Assembly: GCF_013386585.1 (NCBI RefSeq)
Contig: NZ_JACARO010000004.1
Span: 1 to 64,000 of the forward strand
Source of the DNA: Pseudomonas sp. P7548
GTDB taxonomy: Bacteria; Pseudomonadota; Gammaproteobacteria; Pseudomonadales; Pseudomonadaceae
Length of the DNA stretch: 64,000 nucleotides
Reading direction: 5' to 3'
This document shows positions 1 through 8,258 of the stretch, piece after piece. The position numbers were made by a program, and so were the translations under genes. The first letter of the stretch is position 1. Every line of letters begins with the position of its first letter. The notes beneath the pieces are model-generated. The model was not told the DNA's origin, ran no database searches, and saw nothing but the letters and a program-made list of their open reading frames with translations.

Positions 1-114
1 AGAAACCGGCCAACAGCGGACAAAAGCAGCCGGGCTCAAGTGAGCTCAAAACCGGAGCGATCCACTTGGTCTAAAGTTTGAGTTCAACCCCATAAAAATA
101 TTCACGGTAGGACT

Positions 115-1191
115 ATGGCAGAAGAAACGGCGGAGACGAATCAACCCCTCCTTTGCTCTGATTGCTTCACAGATGAAGGACTGCGGATAGATGCATTCAA
201 GCTCGGCATTGAGGAACACGTGAAATGTCCGAATTGTCATAGCCAAGAAGGGCGAAAGCTGACGAAGGAGCTTATTGAATCTCTTGCATGGCGCTTTTTT
301 GTGGGTGGAACTACCGTCCGTTGCGACTACGGCGCAGCGCCTGTTATTCAGTGCAACGAGCATCATTTTGGGAGGAGCGATATATCGCCCTCGATCTGGC
401 TCAAAGATGACATCAGACTTCTTGAGGAGGCTGCTCAGCTTGGCTTCTTCCACTACGGCCCACGCCTCTGGATGATTGGCGAAGTCGAGCCACTTAAGTG
501 TCTTCAGGATGAATCGAAGCGGTCGCAAATCATCAAGCGCGTGATGAAGGAATACCCAGAAAAGACACTTGAAATGGGGGAGAAGTTTTATCGCCTACGA
601 ATCTGCCCACAACGTCCAGCTGATCCGGCAGAGTACGACAGCCCACCGATTGCACTCGCTGGAAAGGGGCGACTCGACTCGCCAGGCTTTCCTATCATGT
701 ACGGATCGCAGGACATCGACGTTTGCATCCATGAATGTCGAGCATCGACAGATGACGACATCTACGTTGCTACCCTGGAGCCCAAGCGAAACCTACGGCT
801 CCTGGATCTTACTCATTTACTCGAAGAGGATGTGACAGAGTTCGAAAGCTTGGATATGGCTATCCATATGCTCTTCCTGGCACGTTCTCACTCCTATGAG
901 ATTTCCCGAGCAATCGCATTAGCAGCCAAAGAAACGGGTTTTGACGGCATAATTTACCCGTCGTTCTTTAGTTTGATTCGCACTGGTGGCCATCCTTTTG
1001 AAGCCACCTATGGTATGTCACTGCGGCGCTATCATCCTGAGCGGGAAAAATACGCAGAAGCATACACAATCCAAAATTTTGCCCTGTTTGGACGTCCACT
1101 GGAGAACGACCTGGTAAGCATCAAATGCATTAATCGCTTGATACTCACTCAGGTCGGATATAGAGGACATTTCGGCCCCGTGGAGTACTGA
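115..1191 (+). CDS. RES-domain protein with N-terminal zinc-ribbon motif
   Basis: 358 residues. The N-terminus has two CxxC pairs (C14/C17 and C38/C41), which look like a zinc ribbon. The C-terminal half, from about residue 155, matches the RES fold: FYRLR with R160, GRLDS at 185-189, MYGS at 195-198 and the glutamate E207 in IHECRAS. Characterised RES toxins degrade NAD+ and work with an Xre-type antitoxin. This protein is about twice the usual toxin length and resembles the family with a HEPN/RES N-terminal domain. No antitoxin gene follows it; anything upstream of position 1 cannot be seen. The start is preceded by GTAGGA. RES assignment is fairly firm; a role in toxicity or defence is inference. 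Confidence 0.7.
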   Translation: MAEETAETNQPLLCSDCFTDEGLRIDAFKLGIEEHVKCPNCHSQEGRKLTKELIESLAWRFFVGGTTVRCDYGAAPVIQCNEHHFGRSDISPSIWLKDDIRLLEEAAQLGFFHYGPRLWMIGEVEPLKCLQDESKRSQIIKRVMKEYPEKTLEMGEKFYRLRICPQRPADPAEYDSPPIALAGKGRLDSPGFPIMYGSQDIDVCIHECRASTDDDIYVATLEPKRNLRLLDLTHLLEEDVTEFESLDMAIHMLFLARSHSYEISRAIALAAKETGFDGIIYPSFFSLIRTGGHPFEATYGMSLRRYHPEREKYAEAYTIQNFALFGRPLENDLVSIKCINRLILTQVGYRGHFGPVEY

Positions 1192-1435
1192 CTCAAGTGT
1201 AAGAGGTACTCGGATGGTGGTTATTGCTCTTCCTTGAAGGGCATCGGGTCGTCTGCTTCCTCTCACGACGGCCATTAGAGGCCATGCGTTTCGAGCATTT
1301 ATCGGTCATAGCGAGTGTTCCGCCATGAGGCGATTACCGGCTAACAAGCAATCAGGTGGGAGATCAGCGCAGCATTGACTCGATTCCAGATTGCCGGGGG
1401 TGACAGAGCCCAGAGCTCTCGACTGGCCCCTTACA

Positions 1436-1460
1436 GGGTAACGTCAACGTATCGTTACCC
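1436..1460. promoter_or_regulatory. inverted repeat GGGTAACG-N9-CGTTACCC
   Basis: A perfect 8-base inverted repeat with arms at 1436-1443 and 1453-1460. It lies about 110 bases upstream of the RloC-like gene. Its size and position fit an operator for a dimeric regulator, though no regulator gene is adjacent. Binding is inference. Confidence 0.4.
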
Positions 1461-1532
1461 TCGATCAAAATGTGTCATCGTCAATAGCGGCGTGGCGCTT
1501 ATTAAAAAACGATCTATGCTTCTTTACGTCAA

Positions 1533-1558
1533 CACTAATGGCATATCGCCATTTAGTG
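1533..1558. promoter_or_regulatory. hairpin or palindrome just upstream of the RloC-like start
   Basis: CACTAA and TGGC on the left pair with GCCA and TTAGTG on the right, leaving a five-base loop and one bulged T. The element ends ten bases before the ATG at 1569 and touches the AGAGGA ribosome binding site. It could be an operator or a leader hairpin that limits translation. Confidence 0.4.
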
Positions 1559-1568
1559 TGCAGAGGAT

Positions 1569-3734
1569 ATGATCGTGATAACGGAATTAAATATTGAAGG
1601 CGTGACCAGTTACAAGCTCAAGTCTTCTGTTGCACCAACAAATAAGACTTGCCTCGTGTACGGATTAAACGGGGCGGGAAAAAGCACCGTATCAGAATAT
1701 CTATATGCGCCTAATAATGCTGCCTTTAATAAATGTAGTTTTAAGACCAGCCAGCCTTGTGACATTTTAGTTTACAATCAAAGCTTTCTTAATGACTATT
1801 TTTTCGAAGAGGATAACCTTAAAGGGATTTTTACTCTCTCGAAAGAAAACAAACAGGCACTACAGCAAATCGAAGCGGAAACTATAGAACTTGAAAAAGC
1901 CCAAAGCTTGCAGCAAAAAAATTTCGAGTTAGCTGGGGATATTGCAACTCGTCTAGAACAAGAAAAGTCCAAGGCTAGCGCCAAGACTTGGGAAATTAAA
2001 ACAAAATACTCAGGCGGCGATCGTGTATTAGAGTTTTGCCTTGATAACTTAAAGCGAACAGAGCCTCTTTTCCAGCACATCACTGGCCTTGTTCGCACTG
2101 AGGAGGCCCCGGATTACACAATTGATGATTTGAGAACTGAAGCCTCTTCGATCGAGGGCGAAGGCGCCGTTCAACTGACAGCCATTCCTGAGTTGGCGGC
2201 AGAGTGGCTCGACGTCGAGATAGATCCTATATGGTCCAAAATCATAGTAGGCAGCCAAGACGGATCGGTCGCGGAGTTTATCAACAGGCTTGGGAGTTCA
2301 GACTGGGTTAAGCAAGGGATCCAATATATTGATATCAAAGCCATCCAGCCTCAGGCTTGCCCGTTCTGCCAAGAAAATACAATCACGCAAAACATTGTAA
2401 AATCGATACGAGACGTTTTTGATGAAGCCTATGATCGAGATATAGAGGCGCTTGAACATACTAGGGCTCGATATGAATCCTTTGTTTCGCGCATTAACAT
2501 ACAAGACCTATCGAATCTTCCGTTAGCAAGCAAGGAGCTCGTAAATACTTGGGAGCTTGCATGTGAGGCCCTTAAATCCTCAATTCGTGAAAATGCGCTG
2601 ATTACTAGTAACAAGCTTAAAAGCCCGAGCACCCCAGTAACTCTTTCGGCCAGTGGCCCAGCCGTAAAATCGATTAATGACGTAATTGCCACTCTGAATG
2701 ATTTGATTAGAGAGCATAACAACAAACTTTCCAACAAGAAAAAAACAAAAGATGATATAAAATCTCGCTTCTGGAACTTAATGCGCTGGGATTACGATCA
2801 AACAATATCCGCCTATACCCAATCAACATCAGAACTTCAGGAAGAAGCTGGCAAGGCGAATAAAGACGGCAAAGATATTCAGCGGACTATCGACAATTCT
2901 CATGGCCAGATCGCCAACCTTAGAAAGCAAACGGTGAATATCGAGGAATCAATTCAAAACATAAATAATGGTTTGCTCGAAATAGGAATCGATGGTTTTT
3001 CAGTAGTTAAGCATAACGACACTCTTTACAGGATTGCTAGGACCACAGATCAAGCTAACGCATTCCACTCACTCAGTGAGGGTGAAAAAACAGTCATAAG
3101 CTTTCTATATTTCATCGAACTATGTAAGGGGCAAAAAACCCCGTCAGCCGTTCCTCTCGCAAAAGTAGTTGTAATTGATGACCCTATCTCAAGCCTCTCA
3201 CATCTATATGTATTCAATATAGGGCAGCTAATAAAGAAATATTTCATTAATGACGCATACTACAAACAAGTATTCGTACTTACGCATAGCTTGTATTTTT
3301 TCTACGAACTCACAAATACCAGCAAGGACAAACGCGCAGAAACGCAGCACCTATATAGAGTTATTAAGAATGCAAACGGCAGCAGTATAGTCCCGATGAA
3401 ATACGAGGAGATTCAAAATGACTACCAATCGTACTGGTCCATTGTAAAAGATCCTGCTTCGCCACCCGCACTCATTGCGAACTGCATGAGAAACATAATT
3501 GAATACTTCTTTAATTTTGTACAGAAGAAAGACTTCAACAATGTATTTCAGATGCCCGCCTTGTCGGCGGATAGATTTGCCACCTTCTACAGATATATGA
3601 ACAGAGAGTCGCACTCTCTTGGTCAGAATATTTTTGATATTAAAGAGTTTGATCACCAAGCCTTTAGGGATGGACTGAGATTGATTTTTGAAGAGTGCGG
3701 GTACTCTGAACACTATAAAGCTATGAACAAATAG
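1569..3734 (+). CDS. RloC/PrrC-like AAA_13 ATPase with HEPN-like C-terminus (putative anticodon nuclease)
   Basis: 721 residues. The ATPase head is split as in SMC/Rad50/RloC proteins: Walker A GLNGAGKST at 32-40, ABC signature LSEGEKT and Walker B VVVIDDP around 505-540, and an H-loop THS soon after. The two halves are separated by charged coiled-coil-like sequence carrying CPFC at 264-267, a zinc-hook-like motif found in RloC. Near the C-terminus are R641-x3-E645 and, 37 residues on, H682 in RESH. R675-x6-H682 fits the HEPN Rx4-6H pattern, and R-x3-E...H matches the catalytic layout of PrrC/RloC anticodon nucleases. The gene is clearly more A+T-rich than the core genes, suggesting transfer. 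No restriction genes adjoin it. ATPase family is firm; tRNA cleavage is inference. Confidence 0.65.
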   Translation: MIVITELNIEGVTSYKLKSSVAPTNKTCLVYGLNGAGKSTVSEYLYAPNNAAFNKCSFKTSQPCDILVYNQSFLNDYFFEEDNLKGIFTLSKENKQALQQIEAETIELEKAQSLQQKNFELAGDIATRLEQEKSKASAKTWEIKTKYSGGDRVLEFCLDNLKRTEPLFQHITGLVRTEEAPDYTIDDLRTEASSIEGEGAVQLTAIPELAAEWLDVEIDPIWSKIIVGSQDGSVAEFINRLGSSDWVKQGIQYIDIKAIQPQACPFCQENTITQNIVKSIRDVFDEAYDRDIEALEHTRARYESFVSRINIQDLSNLPLASKELVNTWELACEALKSSIRENALITSNKLKSPSTPVTLSASGPAVKSINDVIATLNDLIREHNNKLSNKKKTKDDIKSRFWNLMRWDYDQTISAYTQSTSELQEEAGKANKDGKDIQRTIDNSHGQIANLRKQTVNIEESIQNINNGLLEIGIDGFSVVKHNDTLYRIARTTDQANAFHSLSEGEKTVISFLYFIELCKGQKTPSAVPLAKVVVIDDPISSLSHLYVFNIGQLIKKYFINDAYYKQVFVLTHSLYFFYELTNTSKDKRAETQHLYRVIKNANGSSIVPMKYEEIQNDYQSYWSIVKDPASPPALIANCMRNIIEYFFNFVQKKDFNNVFQMPALSADRFATFYRYMNRESHSLGQNIFDIKEFDHQAFRDGLRLIFEECGYSEHYKAMNK

Positions 3735-4034
3735 CTAGTCTAAGATTATTTACGAGCACGCTCATATGAAATATATGAGCGAAAGCTCGTCAAGACTAAG
3801 CAGGGCGAGGAGCGCTTGGGGGCCGAAATTAAAGGGAAACATCCGCTTTTGGCCGATTACGGACTTTGACGATCGATACATAGAACGCCGCTTATGTTCA
3901 AAAGGCCCCCACACACCTTCACCAGATGCGGGGCGTTTTTTTATCCTGGTGGCGTCCAGCCCCCTAGACTGGTATGCCGACACTCCCTATTCTGGTTTCA
4001 AAGTCCCTTACATACGTTCGCAAAAGGTCGTTCC
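3735..4034. other. intergenic region, possible terminator
   Basis: No gene seen. A CACCAG...CTGGTG inverted repeat spans about 3920-3951 and encloses GCGGGGC followed by seven T residues at 3935-3941. It may act as a terminator on the plus strand, but the stem is not clean. Confidence 0.3.
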
Positions 4035-4346
4035 ATGCCTCCCAATACCGCAAACCCCGGCGGTCCTCAGTACGGCTCAGGTCGTCGCGACGACTCCCCC
4101 AGCGGTATTACCCTGCCTACAGATTTCTTAAGCGCGGCGTGGGACAGCGAACTGGCCCGTATTGGCCAAGATCTCTCCCTTCTGAAGATTCCCCACCGCG
4201 CGGAGCGGGCGCGAGGGTTTGCATGGGGCCTGCGAGCTGCCGACCTGATCAACGAAGACATGCATAAAGCGATGGAAGAGGCGATCACCGCTGGCGAAAA
4301 GGCCGCCTACGTGCACCTTAAACAAGGTCAGCAGGAGAGCAAGTGA
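4035..4346 (+). CDS. hypothetical protein
   Basis: 103 residues. The ATG at 4035 was chosen because AAAGGTC lies at a good distance upstream; the frame is open further 5' but that part lacks a ribosome binding site. The N-terminus is rich in Pro, Gly and Ser. Residues from about 35 on look helical, with alternating charged and hydrophobic positions, and end in a Gln/Lys-rich tail. There is no signal peptide or membrane segment. I do not recognise a family. Confidence 0.5.
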   Translation: MPPNTANPGGPQYGSGRRDDSPSGITLPTDFLSAAWDSELARIGQDLSLLKIPHRAERARGFAWGLRAADLINEDMHKAMEEAITAGEKAAYVHLKQGQQESK

Positions 4347-4452
4347 CCGCAAGTTTGCGCACTCGGCTGATCGCTATCGTTGCTTCAAAAAGAAAGAGCA
4401 GTGACGAGACACGATGCAGAGGTTACAAACACCGCAGCCACGGACACGCCCG

Positions 4453-4815
4453 CTATTCGGAGGCTAGAAGTTTTCTAACCTCGGTGATGATCACGTCGAT
4501 ATCGAATGGCTTTGGCAATACAGCATCAAATAAATCTGATCGTTGCATACCGATATGTGCCTGGGCTCCGCTCATCAAAATAATCGGCAAATGATTGGTG
4601 GAAGGAAGTGCGCGGACGGCTGTGGCGAATTCTAAGCCGTCCATGACTGGCATCATAAAGTCGGTGATAATCAAGGCTGGTCTTTCTCTTTCCAGCACAT
4701 CCAGTCCTTTTCGACCATTGCTGGCCGTTACCACCATGAATCCTTCATCCTCCAGCGCGAAGCTGAGAATGTCAGCGATCAAATACTCGTCGTCGACGAC
4801 CAGGATGGTGGTCAT
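4453..4815 (-). CDS. single-domain response regulator (CheY-like)
   Basis: 120 residues, just one receiver domain. Acidic pocket D8/D9, phosphoacceptor D52 in ITDFMMP, switch S82 and conserved K102 in LPKPF are all present. There is no output domain, so it should signal by protein contact. It starts 24 bases downstream of the KaiC-like gene on the same strand and is probably cotranscribed with it. No histidine kinase gene is adjacent, so its phosphodonor is unknown. Confidence 0.85.
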   Translation of the reverse strand: MTTILVVDDEYLIADILSFALEDEGFMVVTASNGRKGLDVLERERPALIITDFMMPVMDGLEFATAVRALPSTNHLPIILMSGAQAHIGMQRSDLFDAVLPKPFDIDVIITEVRKLLASE

Positions 4816-4838
4816 TTTAGTTTAACCCACTCAAAAGC

Positions 4839-6278
4839 TTAAGAATTTGAACCAGGAGATGACTCAGTGGGGACTGATGGTTCATGTCTTGAAGCCTTTT
4901 TCAGTAAAAGATCTTGGGCATGGATGACGACCTCAAAGCGCGAGGGGTCGTAAGCGCTATCACGTACTTTAAGAATCGAAAGCGTCCTGCTTAGTTCAGA
5001 GTGATTCTCTGAGAACCGCATTAGCATGAGGTTGTCGACGATGCTTGATAGGTCGGAGTTTGGCGCGCTGACCTCGGAGCCAAATAGATCGCGCATTTCC
5101 CAAGAAGCAAATACCGTGACCCCTCGGGATCGCAGTTCGTTCATCAGCGCACTGAAAAAGTCGGTAATCCTGGCGGGATTCGTCGAAACCCGTGTCATAC
5201 CGCTAAGGCTATCGAGAAACAGGCGTTTGATACCCTTTTCTTCAACGATACTCAGTAATCGTGCGCCCAGACCATCCAGTAGGCCTTCAGTCGTGGGTTG
5301 CCAGGCGATGCTTAGGGCACCGCTGTCCTCCATACCTTTGATGTCGATTCCTAGAGATTGGCCCTTGAGTCGTAGCCGTTGTGGGCTTTCGTAGAAGCCA
5401 AAATGCAACCCTGGAGCTTCCTTCGTCGACTCGGCCAAAAATTTCAGACCCAGAGTCGTTTTACCAATTCCGGATGGGCCTATCACCAAAGACACGCTGG
5501 AACTATAAAGGCCTCCACCCAATATCGCGTCCAGCGAGCCAACACCACTGCCGATACGCGTCATGTCAGCGCTGTCTGGAGCGGACGGATGGCTGTAAAG
5601 GCTTTCCAAACGAGGGTAAACCACCAATCCGTTGTCGGTAATCTCACACTCATGTAGGCCTGTCAGTGCGCCACTGCCCCGAGTTTTGCGCAATTGAATA
5701 CGACGGACCGAGCGGGAGCCAAACAGCTCTTCGCCCATTTCAATTACGCCGTCAACCATGGTGTGTTCAGGGCTACCGTCGTCCAGGCGTGAGCTGGTGA
5801 GAAATAGCACGGTGCAACCCGCAAAAGCGGCGTGCCCTTGTAATTCTGAAATGAATTTCTTGGTATCGATGTGCGAATCGGCCTTTGAGCGCGCATTGAG
5901 CAAGCCGTCCACCACCATCACTGTGGCTTTTTGGCGGCTTATCTCACGACGAAGCAGCTTCACCACCTCATCCAGGCCTTCGTTTTCTAAAGTATCAAAT
6001 GCGCTGACAAACTGAATTTCTGCGCCGACTTTTGAGGAATCGAAAAAGCTCAGCGTTGAAAGAAACTGAAAAAGACGGTCATGTGACTCGGCCAGCAGCG
6101 TGGCGACCAGCACACGACCTCCATTATTCGCATGATGGAATCCCAGCTGGTTCGCTAGAATCGTTTTACCGGACCCCGGGCGTCCCTGGATGATGTATGA
6201 AGCACCTGCGACCAGCCCTCCCTTAAGGAGAGCGTCCAGCCCTTCTATTCCACTTTGGAGGCGTTTGAGCTTTTCCAC
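4839..6278 (-). CDS. KaiC-like double RecA-domain ATPase
   Basis: 479 residues with two tandem KaiC/RadA-type ATPase domains. The first has Walker A GRPGSGKT at 32-39 and a Walker B-like VMVVDGL near 119-125; the second has GPSGIGKT at 267-274 and RLFLDSLSG. The start codon is GTG. There are no kaiA or kaiB genes nearby, so this is not a cyanobacterial clock operon. KaiC homologues with a receiver or kinase partner are known in Pseudomonas and are thought to act in stress or signalling. Fold assignment is firm, the cellular role unknown. Confidence 0.85.
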   Translation of the reverse strand: MEKLKRLQSGIEGLDALLKGGLVAGASYIIQGRPGSGKTILANQLGFHHANNGGRVLVATLLAESHDRLFQFLSTLSFFDSSKVGAEIQFVSAFDTLENEGLDEVVKLLRREISRQKATVMVVDGLLNARSKADSHIDTKKFISELQGHAAFAGCTVLFLTSSRLDDGSPEHTMVDGVIEMGEELFGSRSVRRIQLRKTRGSGALTGLHECEITDNGLVVYPRLESLYSHPSAPDSADMTRIGSGVGSLDAILGGGLYSSSVSLVIGPSGIGKTTLGLKFLAESTKEAPGLHFGFYESPQRLRLKGQSLGIDIKGMEDSGALSIAWQPTTEGLLDGLGARLLSIVEEKGIKRLFLDSLSGMTRVSTNPARITDFFSALMNELRSRGVTVFASWEMRDLFGSEVSAPNSDLSSIVDNLMLMRFSENHSELSRTLSILKVRDSAYDPSRFEVVIHAQDLLLKKASRHEPSVPTESSPGSNS

Positions 6279-6492
6279 GATGCGACCCTGATCTGAAAAA
6301 CAGGCTGTTTAAGCCGGATGAGGCGGAATGCTAACGCCATTTTTGTTCAGGGGCCATTCTCAGCTGATGCATCGCTGGTGAAGACGGCTGTACGCGTCGT
6401 TGCTGTTTTCTAAATCGCTCTGCATTTCGTTGAAAGTGAGAAGCCGTTTTTGGCCGAATTTGAAGACCAAAAAATACTTAGAGAACTAGGCA

Positions 6493-7299
6493 ATGCGAAG
6501 ACTGGATTGGGCTCATTTTAGACAGTGCGTGAAACCGCTGGTGGTTATTGCGGCTCTACCCTTCTGCACCGCTGCCTCGTCACTTGACGTCATTCAGGCA
6601 CCAGGCGGTAACTTCCCGCAGTTGGCAGAGAATTACGTTCTGCAGGACTTCAATGCACAAGATCAGCCGGAAGAAGTGCCAATCACCCACACCCTGCAGA
6701 ATCGCTACTTCTATTCAAATTGCTTCGAGCCGGCCAGTTGCTATCGCGATGCACCCGAGGGGGCTGTTGTGTTCCGGGTGCCGTCCGGGTTCGCCAGTAC
6801 CCCCAACAGCCATTACCCTAGGGTCGAGCTGCGTGCCAAGCGGAGTTTCAAGCTAGGCAATTCCTTAGTTATAACCCAATCCGGCGACGCGTATATCCTG
6901 CAGAGCCCGCAGACGCGATCCATAATCTTTGCCCAGATCCATGGTGACAAACCAGGCGGCTCTGAACTATTAAAGCTGCGCTGGGACAACGGGTCCATTG
7001 TGGCAGGAACGAAGGAGCATTACGGCGCTCCGGAAAACAAGAGACTACTGCTGACCGACGTCGGGCTCGGTCAAAAGATCAGCTACACAATCGAGGCACA
7101 AGGAATAGCCACCAGCATGAGTTTACGGATCAAGGTCTCTGCCGGTGATCGCGTATCAACGCAGACCTTCGAGTTCCCGGCAGCTGGTTGGAGTGATGTG
7201 GCGCTTTACTTCAAAGCTGGCAACTACAATCAAAGCTCAAATCCTGATGGTGGCGCCGCGGTTGTGGCTTACAGTGCTATGAAAATCCAATACCAGTGA
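6493..7299 (+). CDS. secreted alginate lyase, polysaccharide lyase family 7
   Basis: 268 residues with an N-terminal signal-like segment (basic start, then a hydrophobic run at about 14-28 ending near AAS). PL7 active-site blocks are visible: YPRVELRA (the R-x-E-L-R block), the IFAQIHG block with catalytic Gln and His, and YFKAGNYNQ near the C-terminus with the catalytic Tyr. The enzyme should cut mannuronate or guluronate links by beta-elimination in the periplasm or outside the cell. It stands alone, divergent from the KaiC operon, between accessory genes and the prophage late end. Possible uses are alginate turnover, biofilm dispersal or algal-polymer feeding. Confidence 0.85.
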   Translation: MRRLDWAHFRQCVKPLVVIAALPFCTAASSLDVIQAPGGNFPQLAENYVLQDFNAQDQPEEVPITHTLQNRYFYSNCFEPASCYRDAPEGAVVFRVPSGFASTPNSHYPRVELRAKRSFKLGNSLVITQSGDAYILQSPQTRSIIFAQIHGDKPGGSELLKLRWDNGSIVAGTKEHYGAPENKRLLLTDVGLGQKISYTIEAQGIATSMSLRIKVSAGDRVSTQTFEFPAAGWSDVALYFKAGNYNQSSNPDGGAAVVAYSAMKIQYQ

Positions 7300-7366
7300 T
7301 GGAGCCTTGAGCGAATCACAGGCATGTGCTCATACTCACACGACAATGATCTGATGATGCGAAACC

Positions 7367-7594
7367 ATGTCCCTTACCAAGCCTAATCAAGAGCTACGTC
7401 GTGACCTGAAAGCAGCGGCTGCCATTCTCGACGACGCCGCTCAGGATCTCTTCCGCCAAGCTAAGACCTACGCCGAACCAGAGTTTCTTGCGGCGATGGA
7501 GAAAATCGGAAGACTGCAAGAATGCGTGGACAAGCTTGATGGGTATGCAGAAGAAGTAAAAAACGGAGCTGTGAGGCGAGACAAGCCAGAGTGA
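7367..7594 (+). CDS. small hypothetical protein
   Basis: 75 residues, charged and helical in appearance, with no signal peptide or membrane segment. It follows the alginate lyase on the same strand after 67 bases. The start has only a weak upstream purine stretch. I do not recognise a family. Pseudomonads carry many such short helical proteins, which supports it being real, but weakly. Confidence 0.45.
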   Translation: MSLTKPNQELRRDLKAAAAILDDAAQDLFRQAKTYAEPEFLAAMEKIGRLQECVDKLDGYAEEVKNGAVRRDKPE

Positions 7595-7754
7595 TCGATT
7601 TCGGATCGCCTAAGGTTGGTGTAGATGTACTTTACGTTGCGAAAGGTTTGCGAACTCCATCGTAAGTTAGCTCATCCCAACCTTGATCCGGCACATACCT
7701 CGTCTACGCTTTCAATGTCGAGTAGCCATTTACCCCCCTGATGCTCGACTTCAG

Positions 7755-7776
7755 CCCGCACACGCGGGTTTTTTAT
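7755..7776 (+). terminator. intrinsic terminator at prophage late end
   Basis: CCCGC-ACAC-GCGGG stem-loop followed by a run of six T residues on the plus strand. It overlaps the end of the minus-strand spanin gene and would stop rightward transcripts from the 7.4 kb gene from entering the prophage late operon in antisense. Confidence 0.6.
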
Positions 7777-8258
7777 TTGTCCTTCAATCTGATCCCGTCA
7801 TAACTCCGTTCACACGCCTGCCCTGCTATCTTGGCTCGATCATAAGCAATCGCCAGCTCTCCCGCTCTTTTGTCAGCCCGCTGGAACAAGTCGGAGAGCA
7901 CCATTGCGGCGCGAGTGGCTGACGCGCCTCGCTGGGCAGCTCCGGTATCACGGCAGGCTGTGGCCGCGAGCTTATTGGCATCTGCGTGCATCCGGTCGCC
8001 AGCAGCATCAGCGGCACCAGCATCCACGGCTGCAGCCTTGTTTTGTTCTCGAGCATCGCTTGCTTCCTTATTCACTGCCGCTTGGCGGCGCTGTTCTTCC
8101 TGCCGAGCAACATTGCCGGCTTCTGCAATGGCGAGCACCTGGGCCTTTTCAATGCTGGCCAGCCTCTCCCCATAGCGCCAATCCTGCACTTGCCAGGTGC
8201 CGGCGGCGGTGATCACCATCGCCAGCAGGATGGAGACCAGAATCTGCCCAGGGCTCAT
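7773..8258 (-). CDS. inner-membrane spanin (Rz-like, DUF2514)
   Basis: 161 residues. An N-terminal membrane anchor at about residues 5-22 is followed by a long Ala/Glu/Arg-rich helical region, the form of Rz i-spanins. It is the last gene of the leftward late operon and overlaps the endolysin stop by four bases. Together with the nested outer lipoprotein it should fuse inner and outer membranes in the last step of lysis. The DUF2514 match is by recognition of composition and context. Confidence 0.75.
   Translation of the reverse strand: MSPGQILVSILLAMVITAAGTWQVQDWRYGERLASIEKAQVLAIAEAGNVARQEEQRRQAAVNKEASDAREQNKAAAVDAGAADAAGDRMHADANKLAATACRDTGAAQRGASATRAAMVLSDLFQRADKRAGELAIAYDRAKIAGQACERSYDGIRLKDK
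7826..8056 (-). CDS. nested outer-membrane spanin lipoprotein (Rz1-like)
   Basis: 76 residues encoded entirely inside the Rz gene in another frame. It has a short basic start, a hydrophobic stretch and the lipobox LLATGC, then a Pro-rich segment (SSRPQPAVIPELP). Nested lipoproteins of this design are Rz1 o-spanins. GGAAG lies seven bases before the ATG; a second ATG at 8023 would give a shorter signal peptide. Real status rests on the lipobox and on the known Rz/Rz1 arrangement. Confidence 0.7.
   Translation of the reverse strand: MLENKTRLQPWMLVPLMLLATGCTQMPISSRPQPAVIPELPSEARQPLAPQWCSPTCSSGLTKERESWRLLMIEPR

Larger units (their letters stand above)
1192..1568. other. gene-free stretch before the RloC-like gene
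   Basis: No convincing gene is seen here; short open frames lack ribosome binding sites and recognisable content. The second half holds two inverted repeats listed separately, which makes this the likely promoter and operator region of the ATPase gene at 1569. Confidence 0.5.

Noticed and set aside
46..528. 160-residue minus-strand frame opposite the RES gene
   Set aside because: Shadow of the RES reading frame; no ribosome binding site and no family.
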